Positions 37,068 to 45,529 of a DNA stretch of 64,000 nucleotides are shown piece by piece (within the stretch, counting starts at the first letter, position 1; each line of letters starts with the position of its first letter). The notes below the pieces were generated by a model, which saw only the letters and a list, made by a program, of their open reading frames with translations, had not been told where the DNA came from and made no database searches. The translations under genes and the position numbers were made by a program. The stretch comes from Bacillus sp. B-jedd (lineage in GTDB: Bacteria; Bacillota; Bacilli; Bacillales; Cytobacillaceae), in contig NZ_CCXR01000001.1 of NCBI RefSeq assembly GCF_000821085.1, forward strand, positions 62,001 through 126,000, read 5' to 3'.

Positions 37068-38748
37068 AGAACCTTCTATAAACCGTCCATTATTAATGGG
37101 TATACAGCGTGAAGCAGAATACAAAGAACAATTAATTCCAGATTATAAAGGAAATCCATTCATTGAGACTCTTCCGGATATCTTGGAGACCAACGATATA
37201 ATAAAAGCCTTTGCGCAGTATCCTCAGTTTGAAGAAGAACAAAGATTTTGGCCCGATAATATGCGTATGCATGCAATTTACCAATTAAATACCCTAATAC
37301 AACCCTTACCCTTCCATTTAGACATATTCAATCGATTCTCAGTGATGATCAGAGATGGATACAAGGGTAGGAATCCAAAAGATATTGAATACAAAATTAA
37401 CTTTAGCAAGGGCTTCAAAGAAGTATTTTCTTCTGATGACGATTTAGAAGAGGGATGTAAATTAAAATCATCAGCATCTGGTTTTGCGGTTATAGGCCCT
37501 AGTGGAATAGGGAAATCTACTTCAATTGAGAAAACACTCCTCTTATATCCCCAAGTTATAAAGCATAGACATATTCAAGGGTTTGGATATATAAAGCAAG
37601 TTGTTTGGTTAAAATTAGATTGTCCTACAGATGGATCCTTAAAAAGTCTCTGTATAGATTTTTTTCAATCATTGGATAAAATTCTAGGTACAGATTATGA
37701 GAAAACTATGGTTAATAGTAGATCTACGGTAGACACATTGATGCCTGACATAGCTCATATAGCTTCATTACATGGCTTAGGTGTTTTGGTTATTGATGAA
37801 ATACAAAACCTAAGTTTAGCTAAAAGTGGAGGAGAAAAGAAAGCATTAAATTTCTTTACTAGACTGGTTAATATTATTGGATTACCAGTAGTCATGGTGG
37901 GAACCTTTGAAGCCCTTTATTTATTTGAAAACAAATTTGCGCAGGCTAGGAGAGCTTGTGGAATGGGAGATATGGTTCTTGATCGTATTATTAACAAAAA
38001 AGAATGGGATTTGATAATTAATTCAATTTGGGATTATCAATGGTTAAAAAAAGATACACCTATCAATGACAAGCTTAAGGATAAATTATATGAGGAGTCT
38101 CAAGGCATAATTGATATTGTTGTAAAACTTTTTATGCATACTCAATGGAAGGCAATTGGGTCTAAAGAGGAAGAAATTTCGGAAAAATTAATAACTAAAG
38201 CTGCGGAAGAGAATTTAAAATTAATCAGGCCTTATATAAATGCTATAAAAACAGGTAATAGAGAAAAAATGAAAAAGTATAAAGATTTAAAAGCTGAGTG
38301 GTTATCCCTTAATGATTATATTTTAAACTCCGACGAACAGGTCCAATTGTTTGGAGCGGTAGGCCGTGAACATCAAAGAGCTAATGATAAAAAAACAATA
38401 GAAAGTATCTATTATGAAATGGTACAAACAGGGTTGGATATGGGGCTTGAGCCAAACCAGAATATGGAGTTGGCAAATGAGATTTCAAATAATAAAGATA
38501 TTGAGATATCTAAAAAGAGAAGATTACATTTGATAAAAGTCGCTCAATTATTACAATCGCCAGGAAATAGTAATGAAAGTAAAAAACTACCCAAAAAACC
38601 AGCCGGAAAAAAGAAGGCTAACGTAAGTGTAGTAAGTGAGAGATCAGATTTAATATATGCTTTTCGTAAAGGTTTGGAGAAAAATATTGCTGGAGTAGAT
38701 TCGTTAAAAGAGGGTGGCTTCATTGCAAGTTTCTATGAATTTGTCTGA
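37057..38748 (+). CDS. tnsC: AAA+ ATPase TnsC (target regulator)
   Basis: 563 residues. Walker A GPSGIGKST at 147-155, Walker B VLVIDE at 243-248, then the AAA+ small domain. TnsC forms ATP-dependent filaments on target DNA, bridges TnsD to TnsAB and enforces target immunity. A long C-terminal extension after about residue 390 is lysine-rich near its end (KKLPKKPAGKKKANV) and may contact TnsA/TnsB. RBS aggagg inside the tnsB 3' end. It overlaps the second tnsD by 35 bp, showing operon coupling. Confidence 0.95.
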   Translation: MPNREPSINRPLLMGIQREAEYKEQLIPDYKGNPFIETLPDILETNDIIKAFAQYPQFEEEQRFWPDNMRMHAIYQLNTLIQPLPFHLDIFNRFSVMIRDGYKGRNPKDIEYKINFSKGFKEVFSSDDDLEEGCKLKSSASGFAVIGPSGIGKSTSIEKTLLLYPQVIKHRHIQGFGYIKQVVWLKLDCPTDGSLKSLCIDFFQSLDKILGTDYEKTMVNSRSTVDTLMPDIAHIASLHGLGVLVIDEIQNLSLAKSGGEKKALNFFTRLVNIIGLPVVMVGTFEALYLFENKFAQARRACGMGDMVLDRIINKKEWDLIINSIWDYQWLKKDTPINDKLKDKLYEESQGIIDIVVKLFMHTQWKAIGSKEEEISEKLITKAAEENLKLIRPYINAIKTGNREKMKKYKDLKAEWLSLNDYILNSDEQVQLFGAVGREHQRANDKKTIESIYYEMVQTGLDMGLEPNQNMELANEISNNKDIEISKKRRLHLIKVAQLLQSPGNSNESKKLPKKPAGKKKANVSVVSERSDLIYAFRKGLEKNIAGVDSLKEGGFIASFYEFV

Positions 38749-40690
38749 ACAGAAAAATGATGCAAAGGAGTTAGCATATTTTCCTGAACCATATCCTGAT
38801 GAGGACTATCGTAACTTAGTTATACGTTATTGTCATAAAACAAATACATCTTTAGTAGAGTGTATGAATAAGTTGTTTAATGTAAATACCAATAGTCCCA
38901 ATTACTTTCCCTATAATTTAGGGTATCTTGTGCGAAAGCTTCCATATGATGAAGTAGAATTTATAGAAAGCTTTATTGGTAAAAATACGTTTTTTCCAGT
39001 TTATTCACTTTTCATACCTTTACAGCTATCGGAACAAATAATGAGTGACTTTAAAGAAGTTCCAACAAATAAAGATTTAGCTATGTTAGGTTTGCGGCAC
39101 AATATAGGCAAAGAATTAAAGTATTGTTCAAGATGTATTGAGGAGGACCTTAGGAAAGGTAGAGAGCCTTATACGCATAGAATTCACCAATTCACCAATT
39201 TAAATATATGTCTATTTCATAAGACTAAACTTATATATAAATGCCCCATATGTAATGTCTATTTATATGAGGAGAATAACAAGAATCCGCGTATTTCAGT
39301 TTTAGAATGTAAAAACGGCCATAGTATTAAGAGTGAAGAATATGAAAAAGAGCTCTTTACTAATATTAAGATAAATGTCCTAGAGGGCTTACAATTTCTA
39401 TTTGAAAATTACTCAAAACTAAAAGGCTTTCCACTTTACGATTATTATAGGGTCTATTTGGTGCAAAAAGGTTATATGGATTTATTAGGAAGATTAAATA
39501 ATAAAATCTTTTATAAAGATTTTCTGGAGTTTTATTCAGAAGATCTTTTTATTCAATTAGGCTATAGCATAAAGCAACTTAAAAATAGGCTGGCGTTAAG
39601 AATTTTTACAATGGATAAGTACTCATATGATCCAATTCTTCATATCCTTGCAATAATTTTTTTAGCCGGCTCACTTGAACATTTTTTTAATGAACCCCTT
39701 CCAAACATACATTGTAATATTCCATTCGGTAACGGACCTTGGCCTTGTTTGAATATAACTTGTAAATATTATGAAGACAAAGTAGTCAAAAAGTGTGACA
39801 GGTATATAACAAGAAGAGGCAACCTTTATGGTAATTTTCTCTGTTTACATTGCGGATTTCGTTATCAATTAAAATTTGATATAAATGTACCTATTAACGA
39901 AAGTAGATTATGGATTAATGATTACGGGGACGTTTGGAAAGATACATTAATAGAATTATATAATAATGGTTTTAGCCAAATCGAGATTGCTAGAGAACTT
40001 AATGTTAATAGAAGTACAGTAAAAAAATATATACAAAAAATTGGAACTGAAAAATTTAGAGAGCCAAATCATAATCCAATGGTAGATAATATAAGCAGGA
40101 AAACTCCTTCATCAAGTAGAAAATTAAGTGATGATGAATATAAAGAATTAAAGTTAATAATCAAAGAGTTGTGTAAGGATAAGTCACTCACAAGAATAAA
40201 TATAAGTGATATAGTTGGTCCTAAAAAGTATAGAGCTATGTTGCGTATGGAACCAGAGTGGATGAATGAAGTGTTACCCGAAAAAGTACACAAATTCGTG
40301 GAGAAAGATTGGCAAAGTATTGATTTGATTTTGGCTGATGTGATTGAGAGAAAAGCAAAAGAACTATATAAAAGTAACCCTACGAGAAGGATAACAAAAT
40401 ACTTAATTCTAGGAAGGTTAGATCCCTCCGATAAAAAAAGAATTATACATCATCCGGATAAACTGATGGAATCCATGGGAATTATTAATAAGTATGTTGA
40501 AAACATAGAAGCATATCAGATAAGAATTATTCCGCATGCATTAACATATATGAAAAAAACTAGTTATAACACAGATCCGGAAAGGATATACTGTTTTCGA
40601 TTATTCGATGGTTGCTCAGAAAAAGTGAAACAAGAAATAGTTAAGTATATTAATACCTGTAATGAAGAAAATGATGACATAGAAATATAG
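38714..40690 (+). CDS. tnsD: TnsD/TniQ-family target-site protein (second copy)
   Basis: 658 residues, with the same architecture as the first copy but clearly diverged. TniQ start is YFPEPYPDEDYRNLVIRYC; zinc ligands are YCSRC, HRIHQFTNLNICLFH and KCPIC. A second cysteine cluster (CLNITC, LCLHCGF) follows, and a helix-turn-helix NGFSQIEIARELNVNRSTVKK. This placement directly after tnsC matches tnsD of Tn7, so it is the better candidate for the glmS-site protein; that is inference. GTG start with agagggtgg ahead; an ATG at 38735 is an alternative. Confidence 0.9.
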   Translation: MASLQVSMNLSEQKNDAKELAYFPEPYPDEDYRNLVIRYCHKTNTSLVECMNKLFNVNTNSPNYFPYNLGYLVRKLPYDEVEFIESFIGKNTFFPVYSLFIPLQLSEQIMSDFKEVPTNKDLAMLGLRHNIGKELKYCSRCIEEDLRKGREPYTHRIHQFTNLNICLFHKTKLIYKCPICNVYLYEENNKNPRISVLECKNGHSIKSEEYEKELFTNIKINVLEGLQFLFENYSKLKGFPLYDYYRVYLVQKGYMDLLGRLNNKIFYKDFLEFYSEDLFIQLGYSIKQLKNRLALRIFTMDKYSYDPILHILAIIFLAGSLEHFFNEPLPNIHCNIPFGNGPWPCLNITCKYYEDKVVKKCDRYITRRGNLYGNFLCLHCGFRYQLKFDINVPINESRLWINDYGDVWKDTLIELYNNGFSQIEIARELNVNRSTVKKYIQKIGTEKFREPNHNPMVDNISRKTPSSSRKLSDDEYKELKLIIKELCKDKSLTRINISDIVGPKKYRAMLRMEPEWMNEVLPEKVHKFVEKDWQSIDLILADVIERKAKELYKSNPTRRITKYLILGRLDPSDKKRIIHHPDKLMESMGIINKYVENIEAYQIRIIPHALTYMKKTSYNTDPERIYCFRLFDGCSEKVKQEIVKYINTCNEENDDIEI

Positions 40691-40699
40691 CAAAAAAAG

Positions 40700-40789
40700 A
40701 CCCACTTGGGTAATCTGTAATATTAAAGTCAAGTGATTGAAACCGATCAGTATATAGCCTTAAATCAAAAGATGGGTTGCAAATCACTT
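40700..40789. promoter_or_regulatory. inverted repeats between tnsD2 and the HEPN gene
   Basis: ACCCACTTGGGT (40700-40711) is a small palindrome. AAGTGATTGAAACC (40731-40744) pairs imperfectly with GGGTTGCAAATCACTT (40774-40789) across a 29-nt loop. Together they fill most of the 213-bp gap and may be an attenuator or a control site for the HEPN gene. Confidence 0.45.
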
Positions 40790-40903
40790 CAAATCATTTG
40801 TATAGCCACAAAGTTACCTGTCAAAAGAAGGGGAAAATTGATTTAAAAGGGAATATATAAAAATGACTTCTGTCCTTTTTAATCATTTTAATTTGGAAAC
40901 GGG

Positions 40904-42388
40904 ATGACATCAGTGGAAATAAGTAAAGAATTAAAAAACCTCGAAACCTCTATAGATGAACACATTATCGACTTTTCTGATTCGGATATTTTCCATATGC
41001 CAATTAAATTAGCTTTTTATGAATTGCAGCAGTATCACTTTCTTATAATTGCATTAAATAAAGAAAGATTTAGCTGTAAAACCTTTAATGAAAAAAAGGA
41101 ATTTATCGATAAATACAAAAGTATTTATTTTTCCCAAAGGAAGAAGTACAAACGTATCTTAAAAAATCTAAAAAAAAGAGAATTAAAAATACTTTACCCG
41201 GATGACCTAAAAAATAAAGAAGAGTTTTTTTATGGATTTTTCCAAAAGTGGTCACCCGACAGAAGTAAAAGTATGGATGAAAATATTGAGAGCTATATGA
41301 AGTTGAGGTTAAAAAGAAATATTAAAGAAGTAAATCAGGAGTTAGCCAAGTTGATAACTTACCCATCGACATACATTAATACTTTTAGTACTTTTATTGG
41401 ACCTTCCTCAGTCCTACATTATAGAAACGAAATGATTATATATAAAGATGTTTTCATAGACCCGACTGAGTCTCACAGTTTTTCTGTGTTTTACAATGAA
41501 AACACTAAAGCCGAGACCAAGAACGCTCTCTTAAATATTGTTGCATACTTTAATGGGGAACCCTATTACTATTTCACTGAAAACTATGACTTTAACAGAA
41601 AGCTATATGAATTATACGGACAGTTTGATTTGCTGGACATTTTAAGGTTAAGAAAGAAGAACTTTTTTAATGAAAAAAGGTCAGAACCGATACATCTTGA
41701 ACTTCCAATTTTCAAACAAAAAAACGGCTATAATATGATTTGTTTTAATGATTGCCAACACGAAATGATTTTTGAACTTTATCATGCATCACTCAAGCAA
41801 TTTGAGCCACTTCCAAGATGCGTTTTTCTTTATAGGGTTTTTGAGTATGGCTCTCAAAAACATTATCAACCTTTAATTAGACCACCTAAGTTTAATCCCA
41901 TAGATGCACTTAATTATTATGTAAATGAAATAATGTCTCATAGATATATTCCTTTATACTATATAGACTTTGGAACCCACACAAATGAAAATAGGACAGA
42001 AATTATTCGAAGAAGGAAAGCCAAGTGTATCAACTTTACTACTCAATTAAAAAAAGAAGCAAAGAAGATTATAAATGAGTGGAAAAACCATTCATATCTT
42101 AAAAATAAAAGTATCGGAAACATTCTTTATATGACTGGAAGAAATGCAACAGCTCATGGTGGTAGTGGAAGGTCAAATGCCCGTTATGACTATTCAATGA
42201 ATTATAAACATATAAATGATGTGAATATATTTTTAGAACTTATCGCCAGATATATCATTGAAAAGTTGAATCCAGACTTTTCTAATTCAGTTGAAAGGAA
42301 TACTAAACATTATATAAGACGGAACCAATACGAAGAGATTTTTGAACAAGAAAGAGGTGTATTAGCTACTAGGGAAAATAAGAAGTGA
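40904..42388 (+). CDS. putative HEPN-domain RNase, unknown system
   Basis: 494 residues, no close family recognised. The C-terminal ~100 residues are helical and contain RNATAH (Arg413 to His418), which fits the HEPN ribonuclease motif R-x4-6-H with a polar residue after the Arg. Shortly after come HGGSGRSNARYDY and a long helix DVNIFLELIARYIIEKL. The first 390 residues show no known fold to me. HEPN RNases often act in abortive infection or toxin systems. It is the last gene in the tns-gene direction and adjoins the far transposon end. The ATG has only a weak RBS. Confidence 0.6.
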   Translation: MTSVEISKELKNLETSIDEHIIDFSDSDIFHMPIKLAFYELQQYHFLIIALNKERFSCKTFNEKKEFIDKYKSIYFSQRKKYKRILKNLKKRELKILYPDDLKNKEEFFYGFFQKWSPDRSKSMDENIESYMKLRLKRNIKEVNQELAKLITYPSTYINTFSTFIGPSSVLHYRNEMIIYKDVFIDPTESHSFSVFYNENTKAETKNALLNIVAYFNGEPYYYFTENYDFNRKLYELYGQFDLLDILRLRKKNFFNEKRSEPIHLELPIFKQKNGYNMICFNDCQHEMIFELYHASLKQFEPLPRCVFLYRVFEYGSQKHYQPLIRPPKFNPIDALNYYVNEIMSHRYIPLYYIDFGTHTNENRTEIIRRRKAKCINFTTQLKKEAKKIINEWKNHSYLKNKSIGNILYMTGRNATAHGGSGRSNARYDYSMNYKHINDVNIFLELIARYIIEKLNPDFSNSVERNTKHYIRRNQYEEIFEQERGVLATRENKK

Positions 42389-42453
42389 TGGTTAATATAA
42401 AATGTCGTGGTAATTAATCTTTTTTTTGTAGTAAATGATGTCATTTGTTGTAC

Positions 42454-42506
42454 AAATAAGGATAGTTAAAGCAGATATAATGTCTGTTTTAACTATCCTT
42501 ATTTTT
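42454..42506. terminator. strong bidirectional terminator
   Basis: aaataaggatagttaaa pairs with ttttaactatccttattttt over about 17 bp, with an inner cagat/gtctg. T-runs face both directions. It closes the HEPN gene. Confidence 0.9.
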
Positions 42507-42614
42507 CCCTATATAATGTTGAACATTTAATCGAAATACCCATTAAATTCTGTTGTTTTTACAAACACTTGACTTTCAATAAAATCTTTTTTTGACATGG
42601 TTTATTTACAGTGA

Positions 42615-42752
42615 ATTACCAACTTAATTTTTCTGCTAAAAATGAGAGTGAATAATGGATTACCGACTTTAATTATTTTTTGGAATTCAAAAGTAATCCC
42701 ACAATCCTTATTAATCAATAAAATAAATTACCTAATTTTTTTTACGCAATCA
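42615..42752. repeat. distal transposon end with three spaced TnsB-type sites
   Basis: Inverted copies of the glmS-side repeat: ATTACCAACTTA (42615), ATTACCGACTTTA (42659) and ATTACCTAATTTT (42727). The last lies exactly 26 bp from the proposed terminus, the same distance as the first site at the glmS-side end. Spaced sites are typical of the Tn7 left end. Confidence 0.8.
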
Positions 42753-42850
42753 CTTACTGTCTCCCTAAAACACCTTTTTCTCCTTTAAAACACATTTTGT
42801 GCCTGAAGGGGAAAACGGGAGTTAAATACGGATCATATATGGTTCTCCAG

Positions 42851-42897
42851 AAGAATCGGGATAGCGTACCGTTGGTACGCCTTCTCGGTTCTTTTTT
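42851..42897 (+). terminator. terminator, probably the original glmS terminator
   Basis: agaatcgggatagcgtacc pairs with ggtacgccttctcggttct (with some G-U pairs), followed by TTTTTTT. No gene precedes it on this side of the transposon. Removing the element would place it about 120 bp after the glmS stop. Confidence 0.8.
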
Positions 42898-43062
42898 TGT
42901 TGGCAAGCATTAGAGAAGAAAACTGAGAAAAGCCCGATAAATCAACAGAATTGGGCAGAGAAATGGCAGAGAGTAAATGGATAAGGGGAAGGGAACGCCA
43001 GGGGAAAAGCCCGAAGAGAAGCCCGTACAAAGCCCGAAAAGCCCTGTTCTGTGAAGCTATTC

Positions 43063-43249
43063 CAGGGAAGAACAGTGTTTCATTTAGGAGCCTGCTTTGA
43101 GCTTGACCATGTATGATAAATGCTCGAAAAAAGCCGATTCAGGGAAGAACATAGTTTTAGATGAAAAAGCGGGAAAAAGAGGCGGGAAGCCAAGTGGGAC
43201 AAGGGATTGAGGGGGGAGAAGGGGGGGAGCGGGGAAGAACTAAGTTTTA
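43063..43249 (+). repeat. purine-rich region with a thrice-repeated motif
   Basis: cagggaagaacagtgttt (43063), cagggaagaacatagtttta (43140) and cggggaagaactaagtttta (43230) are near copies spaced 77 and 90 bp within a G/A-rich tract. Several aagcccg copies lie just upstream (42928-43036). No gene is seen between 42898 and 43382. Confidence 0.6.
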
Positions 43250-43382
43250 GGGAGACATAGTAGAAAAAAGGGTAGTAAGAATTTATTAATAACTAATGCT
43301 ATTTTTGGGATGATGCCACCTGAATAAACTTTGAACATTTTCTAGTAATAGGTTAATTTTAAGTTGTACTTCCAAAGGTTGG

Positions 43383-43616
43383 GTGGGTAATCCAATGAAT
43401 ACATCATGTCAAAAGTCCAACTTAATAAAGTTAACTAACGTTGGGTCCCAACTAGACTCGGCGGTTTTTAATGCCGCTAGTTTCATAACGGTAAAAGACA
43501 AGGAAGTTATTTTTGACTTTAGTAGGCGGCAGGCTTTTTATAGATTTTATATACCAGAAAGAAGGGAACCCTATGATGCTCAATTGTGTATTGAACCCAA
43601 AGTAAATTATAGATAG
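43383..43616 (+). CDS. small hypothetical protein
   Basis: 77 residues, no recognised domain (ITVKDKEVIFDFSRRQAFYR, then FYIPERREPYDAQ). The amino-acid usage looks protein-like. GTG at 43383 follows ccaaagg weakly; an ATG at 43395 is an alternative start. Isolated in a repeat-rich region. Confidence 0.4.
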   Translation: MGNPMNTSCQKSNLIKLTNVGSQLDSAVFNAASFITVKDKEVIFDFSRRQAFYRFYIPERREPYDAQLCIEPKVNYR

Positions 43617-43656
43617 TATCGAAGAGTAATTTAAAAGCAGAGGGATAAGGATAAGG

Positions 43657-43764
43657 ATGGTAGTTTTTGTAATCTTATCAGCATTACTGCTAGTGGCAGT
43701 TTCCTATCTTTTTACCACAAATGTAGATTTATTATCAATATCAGAGGAAGAAAAAAAATCTTGA
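43657..43764 (+). CDS. 35-residue single-pass membrane peptide
   Basis: MVVFVILSALLLVAVSYLFT forms one hydrophobic helix, followed by a short acidic tail. RBS-like ataagg precedes the ATG. The size and shape resemble small membrane proteins common in Bacillus. Function unknown. Confidence 0.45.
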   Translation: MVVFVILSALLLVAVSYLFTTNVDLLSISEEEKKS

Positions 43765-44017
43765 ATGCTCTTTTCACCACAATATTCCCATTAAATGTAT
43801 TTTGGATTAGCTTAGCTGTTTTTGGTCTGTGATTGTATATCAAATATTGAAAAGGCAAGTTGTAAAAGGTGAGTAACCACCAGTTATATGCTACCTGCTC
43901 CATTAAAAGGTTCTACAGGCTAATAGTTAATGCTATTTATATGTATTCAGAAAGTTGCAGAGGGGTAGTTGTAAGAGACAATGATTGGGCAAAAAGGGTA
44001 ATATGGTGTGAAAATGG

Positions 44018-44053
44018 AAGAGGCTGTGTGTCTTAATGACCCATAGCCTCTTA
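44018..44053 (-). terminator. terminator of the DUF2188 gene
   Basis: aagaggctatggg and cacagcctctt (minus strand) pair, followed by a T-rich stretch. Confidence 0.65.
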
Positions 44054-44061
44054 CTCCTAAC

Positions 44062-44289
44062 TTATCCTTTAGGCGGATAACTATCATTTCCATAAGAGTT
44101 TCTCTCTCTTATCCGTCCACCTTCGTTGTGAATAAAAAGTTCCGACTTTTGGTTTTTTGCTATGCTCTTTGCTATGTTAATTGCTTCAGCTTGCGTCTTT
44201 GTAACCTTCGTGGCTTTGGCGTTCCCTGCTCCCTTAACTTGCCATCCTCCACCAAGTGCAGGAGTGACATGTTGATTTTTCTTTCTCAT
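44062..44289 (-). CDS. DUF2188 family protein
   Basis: 75 residues. It reads HVTPALGGGWQVKGAGNAKA ... TQAEAINIAKSIAKNQKSEL ... HNEGGRIRERNSYG, the common DUF2188 form: a strand carrying the W, a helix, then a strand with HxxxGxIxxxxSYG. RBS tggaggt precedes the ATG. Family function unknown; members are small and soluble. Single gene with its own terminator. Confidence 0.88.
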   Translation of the reverse strand: MRKKNQHVTPALGGGWQVKGAGNAKATKVTKTQAEAINIAKSIAKNQKSELFIHNEGGRIRERNSYGNDSYPPKG

Positions 44290-44390
44290 TTCTCATACCT
44301 CCACGTTAAAAAGTGTGTGAGACGAACATACTACCGCTTGCTTCAGTTGGGAGGGTGAGGTAAGATACTTAATGAACTATTTTTTATGCG

Positions 44391-44423
44391 CTCTTATTTG
44401 TCTGCAAACAAATAAGAGTTTTT
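44391..44423. terminator. bidirectional terminator
   Basis: ctcttatttg and caaataagag form a 10-bp stem, followed by TTTTTTT. It ends the minus-strand gene at 44424. Confidence 0.85.
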
Positions 44424-45098
44424 TTATCCCTGGAACAGGCTTTCCGTATGGCTGTATCTAACGACAAAATGCGGATCTAGCTGATAATAAAAGGAAACCA
44501 CTGAACGGTTTGAGTTCTGCAATTGCTGAACCAGCTCCTGTATTTCCTGCCCATTTTCGTCAATTCCTCTGGTTTCTACATCATTTACCACCGCACCACT
44601 AGGTGTTACCACTGTCAATTGAACCCTGCTCCCATTAACCATCTGAATACCGTCAAAAGGAAGCCGAATTTCAAACTGATAGTCGTTGCTGTTTGATAGC
44701 GGGAAGATTTTATATTCATACTTCAATTCGTAAACAAAGCTGTTCCCAATTTGTGCCACCAGGTCTAATTGCTTTTCTTTTAATGCGGACAATAGGATAA
44801 GCCTAGCGGAATCAGATAGTGTGTCCGTTGTATCACCTGCTAACGAACTTTGCATGATGTTTTCTGTACCTGCTGTAAGTACCGAAGCTCTGTACGGACG
44901 ATATTCCAGCCCATGCATCCTAATTAAATCAAGGGCGGGATTTGGCAACGAAACACCTGCTGGAACGTAATATGGTTCTGTTAATGGCGCATCAGTTACA
45001 ATGGTAGTGTGGACATAGACGGTGTCGTGCTGATTGCCATTAAAGCGGGAACTGCCATTAACAAATACGGTCATTTCTTGAAATCTCATATTCGACAA
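44424..45098 (-). CDS. hypothetical protein
   Basis: 224 residues from the TTG at 45098, which has aggag 8 bp upstream. In-frame GTG codons at 45107 and upstream make a longer form possible. No signal peptide or membrane helix. It is rich in beta-strand patterns (KYEYKIFPLSNSNDYQFEIR, then VQLTVVTPSGAVVND). I do not recognise the family. It ends on the shared terminator at 44391. Confidence 0.7.
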   Translation of the reverse strand: MSNMRFQEMTVFVNGSSRFNGNQHDTVYVHTTIVTDAPLTEPYYVPAGVSLPNPALDLIRMHGLEYRPYRASVLTAGTENIMQSSLAGDTTDTLSDSARLILLSALKEKQLDLVAQIGNSFVYELKYEYKIFPLSNSNDYQFEIRLPFDGIQMVNGSRVQLTVVTPSGAVVNDVETRGIDENGQEIQELVQQLQNSNRSVVSFYYQLDPHFVVRYSHTESLFQG

Positions 45099-45158
45099 AT
45101 TTCTCACTCCTAATAATAATTCCCTCCTTTTCCTCTTTGGAACATACATTCGGCTCAC

Positions 45159-45510
45159 AACTTGATTATAGCATTATATGAAAGGTTAAATCTACATTTA
45201 GTAATGTAGTATTTTTCGACACCACTATATATTGTGTTTTAGGCTACTAGATAAATTTGATGTCAAATCTAAAATACTTTGTAAATGCCAGCAAACAAAT
45301 GAAAACTTAATATTTTTCGATATAAATCGACAATTTTTAAGGTTAATTCTGAAAGAAAGAGTTAATACGCCCTTCTCAAGGAAGAATGTTGTTTACTAGT
45401 TTACAACCCTCAACTTAGCTAAAGAGCTATATACTTGGTGTGTGTAGTCCTGCGTATTAACTAGAATTCGGTAGAAAATGAATGAAATTAAAGGAGTTTA
45501 ATAGGCATAA
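45159..45510. other. intergenic, nothing recognised
   Basis: AT-rich spacer between divergent genes. No convincing promoter, repeat or small frame found. Confidence 0.4.
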
Positions 45511-45529
45511 AATATGAGGAGTAATTGCT

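Larger units (their letters stand above)
10888..42752. mobile_element. Tn7-like transposon integrated downstream of glmS
   Basis: The glmS-side end begins TGTTTGTAAAAAATAAAG and holds three repeats of TAAAGTYGGTAAT within 52 bp. The far end carries three inverted, spaced copies (42615, 42659, 42727) and ends ...ACGCAATCA at 42752. Clustered sites at one end and spaced sites at the other is the Tn7 pattern. Flanking 5-mers are CTTAG (10883) and CTTAC (42753), an imperfect target duplication. Internal genes are tnsA, tnsB, tnsC, two tnsD/tniQ, and about 20 kb of cargo. The far boundary is less certain than the glmS-side one: a 14-bp inverted match to the terminus also occurs at 42556-42569. Confidence 0.88.

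Noticed and set aside
40731..40789. Possible CRISPR repeat near the tns genes (GATTGAAACC)
   Set aside because: Only one copy, no spacers and no cas genes; the second similar segment is inverted and makes a hairpin.
42556..42569. Inverted terminus-like sequence as the true transposon end
   Set aside because: It lies inside the far-end repeat array (three TnsB-type sites follow it), so 42752 is preferred; kept as a possible relic.
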